Below, piece by piece: positions 7,570 to 14,872 of a stretch of 33,331 nucleotides of DNA; position 1 is the stretch's first letter; every line of letters begins with the position of its first letter. The position numbers were made by a program, and so were the translations under genes. Source of the DNA: JAZFYD01 sp036443405 (lineage in GTDB: Bacteria > Planctomycetota > PLA2); the NCBI GenBank assembly GCA_036443405.1, contig JAZFYD010000069.1, positions 1-33,331 of the forward strand, given 5' to 3'. Below the pieces are notes generated by a model that had not been told where the DNA came from, did no database searches, and worked only from the letters and a program-made list of their open reading frames with translations.

Positions 7570-8742
7570 ATGTCGCCGCAAACGATGGGCAAACACAACG
7601 AGATCCTCGCGGCGCTGCGCGCGAAGCTGTCGCGTGTCGATCCTGAGCAAGCGCGGGCGCTCCAGGAACAGGGCGCGGCGCTGGTCGATGTTCGCGGCTT
7701 CAGCGAGATGAACGACGGCATCATCGAAGGCGCGGCGGCGCTCCCGCGCGGCTGGCTCGAGCTCAAGGCGGAAGAGCGGTTGCCTGACCGTGCGCAGACC
7801 GTCGTCGTCTATTGCGAGGGCGGGATCCGATCGCTCTATGCGGCGGAGGCGCTGGAGCGGCTCGGGTACGACAACGTGCACTCGCTGGACGGCGGCTACA
7901 ACGCGTGGAAGCGCGCCGGACTTCCGATCGTGCGCCCCGACGAGGACGGCCTCAGCGAATTGGAACGCCGGCGATACGCCCGCCATCTCGTTATTCCGGA
8001 GGTTGGCGAGACCGGGCAGGTGCGGCTCAAGAACGCGCGCGTTCTGCTCGTGGGCGCCGGCGGCCTCGGCTCGCCCGCAGCGATCTATCTTGCGGCCGCG
8101 GGCGTCGGCACGATCGGCCTGTGCGACTTCGACGTCGTCGACGAGTCCAACCTGCAGCGGCAGATCCTCCACACGCCCGCGCGCGTCGGCATGAACAAGG
8201 TCGACTCGGCGCGCCAAGCGCTCAACGAGCTCAACCCGCTCGTGCACATCGAGACCTTCAACGAACGGCTCGGCGTCGACAACGTCGATCGCATCGTCGA
8301 GGGCTTCGACGTCGTGCTGGACGGCGCCGACAACTTCCCGACGCGCTACCTGCTCAACGACGCGTGCATAAAACACGACAAACCGAACGTGCACGGCTCC
8401 GTGTTTCGCTTCGAAGGCCAGGCGTCCGTGTTCCAACGCGGCGAGGGCCCTTGTTATCGCTGCCTGTACCCGGAGCCGCCGCCGCCAGAGATGGCGCCGT
8501 CATGCGCAGAGGCCGGCGTGCTCGGTGTGCTGCCCGGAATCATCGGCATGATTCAGGCGGTCGAGACGATCAAGCTGATTCTGAATGAGGGCGAACCGCT
8601 CACCGGCCGGCTACTCGTATACGACGCACTCGCGGGCACCTTCCGCGAACTCAAGGTCAGCCGGCGCAAGGACTGCGAATACTGCGGCGACGGCAAGGAG
8701 TTTCCGGGGTATGTGGACTACAAGGGCTTTTGCGGCCTCTAA
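7570..8742 (+). CDS. moeB: Rhodanese-MoeB/ThiF fusion, sulfur-carrier adenylyltransferase
   Basis: A 390-residue fusion. Residues about 12-120 are a rhodanese domain with active-site Cys82 in VVVYCEGGIRS. Residues about 128-390 are an E1-like MoeB/ThiF domain: nucleotide loop GAGGLGSP at 162-169, DESNLQRQ at 191-198, DGADNFPTRY at 251-260, Cys312 in PSCAEAG, and the zinc pairs CYRC (295/298) and CEYC (369/372). It would adenylate the C-terminal glycine of a small sulfur carrier (MoaD or ThiS type) and supply persulfide sulfur through the rhodanese part. In the familiar MoeZ/MOCS3 arrangement the rhodanese is C-terminal; here it is N-terminal. No carrier protein is encoded nearby. It is likely co-transcribed with the DUF971 gene 12 bases downstream. 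Confidence 0.92.
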   Translation: MSPQTMGKHNEILAALRAKLSRVDPEQARALQEQGAALVDVRGFSEMNDGIIEGAAALPRGWLELKAEERLPDRAQTVVVYCEGGIRSLYAAEALERLGYDNVHSLDGGYNAWKRAGLPIVRPDEDGLSELERRRYARHLVIPEVGETGQVRLKNARVLLVGAGGLGSPAAIYLAAAGVGTIGLCDFDVVDESNLQRQILHTPARVGMNKVDSARQALNELNPLVHIETFNERLGVDNVDRIVEGFDVVLDGADNFPTRYLLNDACIKHDKPNVHGSVFRFEGQASVFQRGEGPCYRCLYPEPPPPEMAPSCAEAGVLGVLPGIIGMIQAVETIKLILNEGEPLTGRLLVYDALAGTFRELKVSRRKDCEYCGDGKEFPGYVDYKGFCGL

Positions 8743-8754
8743 GCAGGAACAACG

Positions 8755-9054
8755 ATGACTGCGAGCGAAGTACCCGAAGAGATTCAGCAGGCTGGCCCGG
8801 ACATGCTGGGCATCACCTGGAAAGATGGGGACAAGAGCCTCTACAACGTGCGCGAGCTGCGCCTCTCCTGCCCGTGCGCCGCGTGCGTCGATGAGATCAC
8901 CGGCAAGAAACTCCTCGACGCGGCGCGTATCCCCGATGACGTGAAACCCGTGCGCATCGTCGGCGTCGGCCACTACGCGATCAAGATCGACTGGTCCGAC
9001 GGCCACGACACCGGCATCTACACGTTCAAGCGCCTACGCAAGATGGGTCGCTAG
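8755..9054 (+). CDS. DUF971 domain protein
   Basis: A 99-residue, single-domain DUF971 protein (the GBBH-like N-terminal domain). The family signature is clear: LRLSCPCAACVDEITG at about 41-56, VGHYAIKIDWSDGH at about 79-92, and the ending GIYTFKRLRKMG. The Cys-rich CPCAAC segment and fusions of this domain to Mrp/HCF101-type Fe-S carriers elsewhere suggest a link to Fe-S or sulfur metabolism. The neighbouring rhodanese-MoeB gene fits that. No catalytic function is established from sequence. Confidence 0.88.
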   Translation: MTASEVPEEIQQAGPDMLGITWKDGDKSLYNVRELRLSCPCAACVDEITGKKLLDAARIPDDVKPVRIVGVGHYAIKIDWSDGHDTGIYTFKRLRKMGR

Positions 9055-9128
9055 GAAGTGCGTCCGACCCCGATCGTCCGTCACGCGTGATCGTAACGAA
9101 AGAGCAATCGGCCACGACCTCAATCGTC

Positions 9129-9148
9129 AGCTACGCGTCAGCGTAGCT
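9129..9148 (-). terminator. Perfect 8-bp hairpin with TGAC loop (minus sense)
   Basis: AGCTACGC and GCGTAGCT form a perfect 8-bp stem. Read on the minus strand the loop is TGAC, flanked by GC pairs. It lies between convergent genes and overlaps the stop codon of the HEAT gene. There is no U-run, so a factor-independent terminator is not proven. Its architecture (8-bp stem, TGAC loop) matches the tandem hairpins at 17313-17485, so it may belong to the same dispersed element. Confidence 0.5.
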
Positions 9149-9749
9149 ACAAGAAACTCAGCACGCGCTTGGCCATCGGCCGCAACGCTTCCGGCCCGTT
9201 GACCGCCACTCGCCGAATCGTCGAGATCGCCGCGTCGCCGCAGAGGCTCGTGTACTCGAGCAGCACCGAACCGACGACCTCGAGCCCCGGGCACTTGTCG
9301 CACGTGCGCGCGGTCTGGATCACGCGATCCGCCGCCTCGCGCACCGCGTTCGGCCCGCCGACCTCGGCGATCGTCTCGATGATCTCCTCGACGGTCTCGC
9401 GATCGACGCCCTTGGACCGCGCGAGCACGGTCAGGCTCCTGAAGAGCGCGTAAAGCGCCCCGATCGCGCCGAGCTTGCGGATCGCCACCGACACCGCACA
9501 AACCACGGCACCGTGATCGAGATACCCCGTTCGCTCGACAGTGGAGATCTCGCGCAGGAGCAGACCGGCCAGCGGTCGCGAGGCGCGTTGATTGCCGATA
9601 TTGCCCAGGGACCAGGCCGCAGCCTCCCTGTGGAACGCGTCATCGGCGGACAAACGTCCAATAAACGGGGACGGATCGGGCCCTTCGAAACCGTCAGGGC
9701 TTCCGCCTACCGGTCCCTCGTTCAGGCCTTCGCTCCTCGAATCAGTCAA
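9147..9749 (-). CDS. HEAT-repeat protein
   Basis: A 200-residue cytoplasmic protein of unknown specific role. The TTG start at 9749 is supported by a GGGAGG site eight bases upstream; no better ATG exists. After a disordered Gly/Pro/Glu-rich N-terminus (about 1-25) the helices AFHREAAAWSLGNIGNQRASRPLAGLL form a clear HEAT repeat. Further helical pairs follow (EEIIETIAEVGGPNAVREA and similar). CDKCPGLEV contains a CxxC pair that might bind a metal but stands alone. It diverges from the HEAT-VWA gene at 9949, with about 200 bases of shared upstream region. Confidence 0.75.
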   Translation of the reverse strand: MTDSRSEGLNEGPVGGSPDGFEGPDPSPFIGRLSADDAFHREAAAWSLGNIGNQRASRPLAGLLLREISTVERTGYLDHGAVVCAVSVAIRKLGAIGALYALFRSLTVLARSKGVDRETVEEIIETIAEVGGPNAVREAADRVIQTARTCDKCPGLEVVGSVLLEYTSLCGDAAISTIRRVAVNGPEALRPMAKRVLSFL

Positions 9750-9948
9750 TCGATAAACCTCCCGGACCCTCGATCGGCGAGTCTACCGGGAATGAATTCA
9801 CCGGTTGGATTTTCTGGGTCATTTCCGAACCACACGGCCGCGGGACTGACCTATCTCACGCTCTGAAGAGGATTTGCGTTGTCCCATCGCCCCACAATTC
9901 CGCTCGAATTCTTTCTATAGTGCAGGCGTGGGAACTGGAGGCCGCGGC

Positions 9949-11613
9949 GTGCCGCCCTGCGCACGGACCATACGCAGCTTCGCGCTGGCGGCGTGCCTGT
10001 GCGTGGGTGCACCGGCTAGCGCCAACGACGCCCAGAAGCTCACCAACATCCGTCGCCGGCTCACCGTCAACGACACGAAAGTACAAGCCTCCGCGATCAA
10101 TGATCTTGTCGAAATCGACAGCGCGCGCGCCATCGACGTGCTTGAGCGGTACATCCGCAGGAACGTCATCGAGCTCGAGAAGTCCGGCAAGCAGATGGAG
10201 AAGTTGGAGGCCAACTTCAACAAGAAGTTCGATCGGTGGCTCGACCTCTGGTACTCCCGGCAGCGCGGCTCGGTCAAGGAGGACAACCTCTATCGCGAAG
10301 CGATGTTCGCGGAAAGACGATTCGACACCGCTGCCTCGAACCTGCGCGTGGACTATTGGCGGTTCGTGCTCGGGGCCCGGGCCTTCCCGCGCTTTCGATC
10401 CGAGAAAGCCATCGCGCAGATCGAAAAGGGAGCCGCCACCGAGGTCAACCCGCTGCTGCGCCAGTTCTACATCACCGGGCTGGCCCACGAGTCGCGTTCG
10501 CGCAGCACGCCAACGCTGATCGAGCTCACCAAGTCCAAGGATCCACGCGTGCGCGCGATGGCCATTCGCTCGCTGCGTAACTTCGCGCAGAAACCGGGCG
10601 TGGCCGAAGCGGTCCGCGAACTCCTGCTGGATCCCGCCTGGCCGGTACGCCGCGGGCTCTACGAGTTCCTGGCCAATGCCCCCCTCCGCGTGGCAGCGCC
10701 GCTGTTGGTTGCGGCCGGGGAACGCGAGACCGGCGAGATGGCCCTGACGGTCTTCGCGTACCTGCGCCACGTCACCAAAACGCGCGTTTCCGATTCCGGC
10801 CCTGCATGGCGCGCATGGTTCGAAGCCAACCGCGACACGATCGAGCGGGGCATTTACATCGAACCGGACGAGGATGCGGCGCGCGGACCGCTCACGGACG
10901 AAAGCAAGACCGTCTCCACCTTCTTCAAGATCCCGATCGACTCCACACGCATCGTGTTCGTGATCGACGTCTCGGGTTCCATGACAGCGGAGATGACCCT
11001 CGCCGACACGCACACGAACAAGATCATCGACAAGTACAGGCTTCCCCATACCCGGATCGGTTACGCGAAGGCGGAGCTGATCCGGGCGCTGGGCAGTCTG
11101 CGCGACGGCACGTACTTCAACATCGTGACGTACAGCGACCGGGCCAAGGCACTCTCGTCCAGGATGGTCGAAGCCAAGAAGATCTCGCGCGGCCGCGCCA
11201 TCCGGTGGGTCAACCAACTCAAGACAGGCATCGAAACCAACATCTACGCGGCGTTGGACCTGTGTTTCAAGCGCTACTTCCTCTCCGGCGGAAAGCGCCG
11301 GTTCCTCGACCTACCCGACACGATCATCTTCCTGACCGACGGCAACGCCACCCGCGGCCGGTTCCAGGTCACCAAGGACCTCGTTTCGTTGGTGGGGATT
11401 TGGAACGATCCGCTCGATTGCGTGATCCACTGTGTCGGCATCGGGAAGGGGCAGGACCGGGGCTTCCTGCGATCCATCTCCCGAGCGACCAACGGTTTCT
11501 ACATCGACCTGAACGCCGGTGCGAAGAGCCTGAAGCGGCGCGAAAGAAAGCCCCGGGTGGCGGCGCCGCTCGCACCCGAGCAACCCGAGCCGAAAGCACG
11601 CGAAGGCGAGTAG
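9949..11613 (+). CDS. Exported HEAT-repeat and von Willebrand A domain protein
   Basis: A 554-residue protein. The GTG at 9949 is preferred over earlier in-frame starts because a GGAGG lies seven bases upstream and the product then begins with a signal peptide ending near GAPASA. Residues about 27-310 are alpha-helical, with HEAT-like repeats (DPRVRAMAIRSLRNFA, then AWPVRRGLYEFLANAP). From about 332 a VWA domain has an intact metal-ion site: D340-x-S342-x-S344 in DVSGS, Thr430 in ETN and Asp464 in LTDG. The C-terminus is a charged tail. VWA domains bind protein partners through Mg2+. HEAT plus VWA exported proteins are common in Planctomycetota. The specific partner is unknown. It heads a run of exported proteins to 13772. 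Confidence 0.85.
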   Translation: MPPCARTIRSFALAACLCVGAPASANDAQKLTNIRRRLTVNDTKVQASAINDLVEIDSARAIDVLERYIRRNVIELEKSGKQMEKLEANFNKKFDRWLDLWYSRQRGSVKEDNLYREAMFAERRFDTAASNLRVDYWRFVLGARAFPRFRSEKAIAQIEKGAATEVNPLLRQFYITGLAHESRSRSTPTLIELTKSKDPRVRAMAIRSLRNFAQKPGVAEAVRELLLDPAWPVRRGLYEFLANAPLRVAAPLLVAAGERETGEMALTVFAYLRHVTKTRVSDSGPAWRAWFEANRDTIERGIYIEPDEDAARGPLTDESKTVSTFFKIPIDSTRIVFVIDVSGSMTAEMTLADTHTNKIIDKYRLPHTRIGYAKAELIRALGSLRDGTYFNIVTYSDRAKALSSRMVEAKKISRGRAIRWVNQLKTGIETNIYAALDLCFKRYFLSGGKRRFLDLPDTIIFLTDGNATRGRFQVTKDLVSLVGIWNDPLDCVIHCVGIGKGQDRGFLRSISRATNGFYIDLNAGAKSLKRRERKPRVAAPLAPEQPEPKAREGE

Positions 11614-11623
11614 AATTCCCAGC

Positions 11624-11833
11624 GTGATACTTCTCGCCTTTGCTGTGCTGGCTTTCAATTGGGAATTGCACGCCTGGATCATCCCGCTGACGTTCGCAAC
11701 GGGCTGGGTGATCGGGCAGCAGGTCTACAAGGACGGCCTGCGGCGGCGACACCCCGATCTCCTCGAAGAACTCGACCGGCGCACGAAGGGCTCCGACGGT
11801 GTTGGGCCGCAGGAATCGGAGTCGAGTTCGTGA
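11624..11833 (+). CDS. Small membrane protein
   Basis: Encodes 69 residues from a GTG ten bases after the previous stop. The first half is hydrophobic (LLAFAVLAFNWELHAWIIPLTFATGWVIG, one long or two short membrane segments). The second half is charged and cytoplasmic-like (RRRHPDLLEELDRRTKG). The stop overlaps the next start (TGATG), indicating coupling. No family recognised. An alternative frame through the same stretch would extend the next gene upstream but has a far less natural composition. Confidence 0.6.
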   Translation: MILLAFAVLAFNWELHAWIIPLTFATGWVIGQQVYKDGLRRRHPDLLEELDRRTKGSDGVGPQESESSS

Positions 11834-12297
11834 TGCGCATACTCGCAATCCCGGTAGCCGGAACGCTCGCCGCGATCGCGGTATCGTTCGCGATGGCAAA
11901 TACGACCGATCCGGTCCTGAACGACCCCGGGAAGGCTCTTCCCCGCCGCACGCCCCGCGACAGCGACAACGCCCGTCGCGACGTGACGCCTGGAGACGCG
12001 GAGGCGGCAGAACGCGTCGGCGACGCCTACGAACAGCGCCTCAAAGAGGGGGAGACCGGCGCCAAGCGCGAGTTTGTTTACACGGTCTATCTCCAGGAAG
12101 ACGGCAAGTTTCGCATCGACGGCGAACCGGAGACCTCGCCCGACGCGAAGGCGTTTCTCGATCGCGTCGTGAACGAGGACACGAAGACGATCGTCACACT
12201 GCTCAACGATCCCGGCGTGGAGCGCGGGGCGTTCGATGCCGCGGTCAAGGCGCTGCAAAAGCGCGCGCGTGTGAGCGGGCACTACCAAACGGAATAA
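11833..12297 (+). CDS. Exported protein of unknown function
   Basis: A 154-residue protein with an N-terminal signal segment (MRILAIPVAGTLAAIAVSFAMA) and probable cleavage after AMA. The mature part is hydrophilic: a disordered stretch rich in Arg, Asp and Pro (residues 25-60), then a compact segment with VYLQEDGKFRIDGEPE and a helical C-terminus. I do not recognise the domain. ATG 11833 overlaps the preceding stop. The frame stays open 58 codons further upstream, but that part is the shadow of the preceding gene. Confidence 0.65.
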   Translation: MRILAIPVAGTLAAIAVSFAMANTTDPVLNDPGKALPRRTPRDSDNARRDVTPGDAEAAERVGDAYEQRLKEGETGAKREFVYTVYLQEDGKFRIDGEPETSPDAKAFLDRVVNEDTKTIVTLLNDPGVERGAFDAAVKALQKRARVSGHYQTE

Positions 12298-12304
12298 AAA
12301 GGGC

Positions 12305-12382
12305 GTGAGCCGGAAAAAGAGACGGAGCGGCCTGTCCAACGACGGGATTCTCGCCGTCGACATGAGGGTGCGCGTCGAGTGA
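12305..12382 (+). CDS. Possible 25-residue basic peptide
   Basis: A GTG-initiated frame encodes a 25-residue peptide beginning MSRKKRRSG and ends in a TGA that overlaps the ATG of the following lipoprotein gene. The support is position (it fills the gap exactly and couples both ends) and a strongly basic start. The ribosome site is poor, since the GGG lies too close to the GTG. It could equally be untranslated leader. Confidence 0.25.
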   Translation: MSRKKRRSGLSNDGILAVDMRVRVE

Positions 12383-12672
12383 TGGAGCGCGCGTTCGCCT
12401 CCGTCTGCGCATCCCTGTTGCTCGTTGGGTGCGCATCGCAACCGCCGGTGGAGAAGAGGCCGGCCGCGCAGCGTCAGGACGTGACCGACGCGCTCAAGGC
12501 GCAACTCGAACTCGTGCTGCGCCGCGAGCGCGAGCTGCGCGGGGAGACCGACGAAGCGGCCATGGCGGAACGTCGCGAGCTGCGGCGCTTGGCCGCCGGC
12601 ATCGCCGCGCATCTCATCCACATCGACCCCAAAGCGGAGGTGCCCGACCTGCGGGCGCGCTCGAACCGGTGA
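12382..12672 (+). CDS. Small lipoprotein with helical, charged body
   Basis: Encodes 96 residues. The N-terminus MERAFASVCASLLLVGC carries a good lipobox (LVGC, Cys17). The mature part is mostly one long charged helix (VTDALKAQLELVLRRERELRGE and onward), which may be a coiled coil. No family recognised. A GTG precedes the ATG by one codon. The stop overlaps the start of the membrane glycosyltransferase-like gene (GTGA), so the two are coupled. Confidence 0.65.
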   Translation: MERAFASVCASLLLVGCASQPPVEKRPAAQRQDVTDALKAQLELVLRRERELRGETDEAAMAERRELRRLAAGIAAHLIHIDPKAEVPDLRARSNR

Positions 12673-13772
12673 CGTTGAAGTATCGCCGTGTGTGGGTGGC
12701 GCTCCTCCTGATCGGCACGGTACTGCGATTCGGTTCGGCGATCCGCGACGACGAACTGCGCGACGACGAGCGCAGCCGCTACATCCCAATCGCCCAGAGC
12801 CTGAGTGAAGGAAACGGGTTTGCGATCGGCGGGACACCCACCGCGCTTTCGATGCCGCTTTGGCCGATCGTGCTCGCCGCGTTGCCGGACGGGCTGCGGG
12901 CGGAGCTCCTCTCGGCGTTGCTGTCGTCGTTGAGCCTCTTGCTCGCGTGGATGCTTGCGCGGCGGCTCGCGAACGACCGTGTCGCACTCGTCGTGCTCGC
13001 ATTCATGGCGCTGGATGTCGACCAGATCTCGGCCGCGGGCACCGTACTTACGGAGCCTCTGTTCGGGCTCCTCTTGTTGCTGTTCGCGGTCGCGTGGGCG
13101 GACCGGCGCATCGGTCTCGCGGGCGTCGCGCTCGGTCTCGCGACACTGACACGGCCGGAGGTGTTCCTGCTACCCGGCGCGATCTTCCTGTTCGACCGAT
13201 CGATTCGGCGCGCCGCGATCTTGTCGGGCATCGTCGTGCTGATGCTGGCGCCGTGGTGGGCCCGCAATACCCGCGTCTTCGGCGAGTTCGTGCCGTTCGC
13301 GACCACCGGTGGCACGACGATGGCCGCGGGCATGAACGCCGGCGACGAAGAGCTGTCGTTTCGCCGCAAAGGCCAGGGCCGCGGGCGCTTCTGGAAAGAG
13401 GTTCACGCCGAGCCCAAGTCGGGGAACGAAGCCGCGGACGACAAGAAGTACCGGAACCGTGCGATCGACTACGCGCTGGAGAATCCCGGCCAGGCGGCCC
13501 TCGCCACCGCGGCCAAGGCCGTCTTGTTGTGGACGCCGGTACAGCGCAAGGGAACATCGATCGTCTACGCGCTCGCCGTCCTGCTGGCGTGGTGGGCGAT
13601 CGTGAAACGAACGAAGTTCTCGCCGCCACTCGTCGGGCCCGCGCTCCTGCTCCTGACGTTGGTCGGCCTGATGTTCGTCGCGATCCCGCGGTATCGCGTG
13701 CCCTATCACGTCTTCATGTTCATGCTCGCCGCGACACCCGTCGCGGAGTTCCGCCGTGCGCCTAGGCTTTGA
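12669..13772 (+). CDS. GT-C-like membrane glycosyltransferase (PMT/ArnT-like)
   Basis: A 367-residue polytopic protein. The GTG at 12669 overlaps the preceding stop. The first extracytoplasmic loop after TM1 contains an acidic cluster then an aromatic (RDDELRDDERSRYIPIAQSL), the arrangement of GT-C enzymes that use a polyprenyl-phosphate sugar donor (PF13231/PMT group). About eight further hydrophobic segments follow, and LTRPEV in the fourth region is typical of this group. At 367 residues it is shorter than most ArnT/PMT proteins and seems to lack a large C-terminal periplasmic domain. It would transfer a sugar to lipid, polysaccharide or protein outside the inner membrane; the acceptor is unknown. 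Confidence 0.75.
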   Translation: MTLKYRRVWVALLLIGTVLRFGSAIRDDELRDDERSRYIPIAQSLSEGNGFAIGGTPTALSMPLWPIVLAALPDGLRAELLSALLSSLSLLLAWMLARRLANDRVALVVLAFMALDVDQISAAGTVLTEPLFGLLLLLFAVAWADRRIGLAGVALGLATLTRPEVFLLPGAIFLFDRSIRRAAILSGIVVLMLAPWWARNTRVFGEFVPFATTGGTTMAAGMNAGDEELSFRRKGQGRGRFWKEVHAEPKSGNEAADDKKYRNRAIDYALENPGQAALATAAKAVLLWTPVQRKGTSIVYALAVLLAWWAIVKRTKFSPPLVGPALLLLTLVGLMFVAIPRYRVPYHVFMFMLAATPVAEFRRAPRL

Positions 13773-13813
13773 GGAATCCGGCGCAGGCCCGAGGTCGGAG
13801 GCCAAGGCCGAGG

Positions 13814-14848
13814 TCAGGCCCAATCGGTATGCGGTGCCTTGTTGGACACCAACCAATCCCACAGCAATCCGCCGTATGTTCTTACCCGCATCGGATGCGC
13901 TTCGAGGATGGGGCGCAACTCCTTGTGCAACGCGGGGAGGTTGTAAAACGGCACGCCGGGGAAGTAGTGGTGCTCCATGTGGAAGCTCGACCACAAGAAC
14001 AGCAGATTCCACACGGGATTGGACTTGATGATCGTGCCCCACGCGGCGGGGTCGTTCGGATCGATGTCGTAGTGTTGGCCGAGACGGTTGATCGTGAACG
14101 CGACCGGGAACACAAAGAACACCGGGAGGACGTAAAGCCTGAGCAGGATCGGCGCTCCCCACGCCAGGAAGATCGCGGCGGCGATCAACAAGTGCGTCAG
14201 GATCGTCGCGCGCCGTTCCCACCGGATGCGCGTCTGCACCCCTGCGTCATACGTCGCCGTCTCCTTCTTCGCCGCGCGAAAATAGATCGGGAACAGCGCC
14301 GGCGTCATGTAGAGCAGCTTGTACCAACGCTTCACGATCTTCGGCGTGAGGTGGTGGCGCTTCGGATCGGCGTCTTCGCTCCCCAGCTCCGCGTGATGAT
14401 CGAGATGCCAACGCGTGAACTGGCTGGAACTGATGCCGCTCGGCAGCGCGTACGCCCACGCGAGCACGCGGTTCATTCGGCCGTTTCTGTTCTTGAGCAC
14501 GGCGCGGTGCACCACCTCGTGAAGCAACACCGTGAACGCAAAGACCACAAACCCCAACAGCACCGCCGCCGGCACCCAGGCCCACCAGAGCTCGGGCCAC
14601 GACACGATCACCCATCCGCACGCAAGGAGCAGCAGCAGTTGCCGCACGGCCACGAGACCGTGTCGCCATCCGCTCGTCTTGTGCAACTCGCGCAGGCGCT
14701 CTGGGTCCAGGCGCTCCGCCAACTCGCGACGAAGCGACACCGACACCGTTGACCAGTTGCCGAGCCCAACCGCGCCGTCAGCCGCTTTTTCGGCTGCCGC
14801 CCCATCGGTTACGCTGGCGCCGCCGAGAGCCTCCTTCGAGCCGCTCAT
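13814..14848 (-). CDS. Membrane fatty acid desaturase family protein
   Basis: A 344-residue integral membrane di-iron enzyme. The three His boxes are intact: HEVVH at 110-114, HLDHH at 148-152 and HMEHH at 290-294, with an additional His259 in GQHY. Four hydrophobic segments flank them. This is the FA_desaturase (PF00487) group, which includes acyl-lipid desaturases, beta-carotene ketolases and hydroxylases. The exact substrate cannot be told. Its start codon (CAT 14846-14848) directly abuts an ATG on the opposite strand, so its promoter must lie inside or beyond the start of the divergent S41 gene. It converges with the GT-C gene (41 bases between stops). Confidence 0.88.
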   Translation of the reverse strand: MSGSKEALGGASVTDGAAAEKAADGAVGLGNWSTVSVSLRRELAERLDPERLRELHKTSGWRHGLVAVRQLLLLLACGWVIVSWPELWWAWVPAAVLLGFVVFAFTVLLHEVVHRAVLKNRNGRMNRVLAWAYALPSGISSSQFTRWHLDHHAELGSEDADPKRHHLTPKIVKRWYKLLYMTPALFPIYFRAAKKETATYDAGVQTRIRWERRATILTHLLIAAAIFLAWGAPILLRLYVLPVFFVFPVAFTINRLGQHYDIDPNDPAAWGTIIKSNPVWNLLFLWSSFHMEHHYFPGVPFYNLPALHKELRPILEAHPMRVRTYGGLLWDWLVSNKAPHTDWA

Positions 14849-14872
14849 ATGCGCAGTCTAATTCCCGCCATC

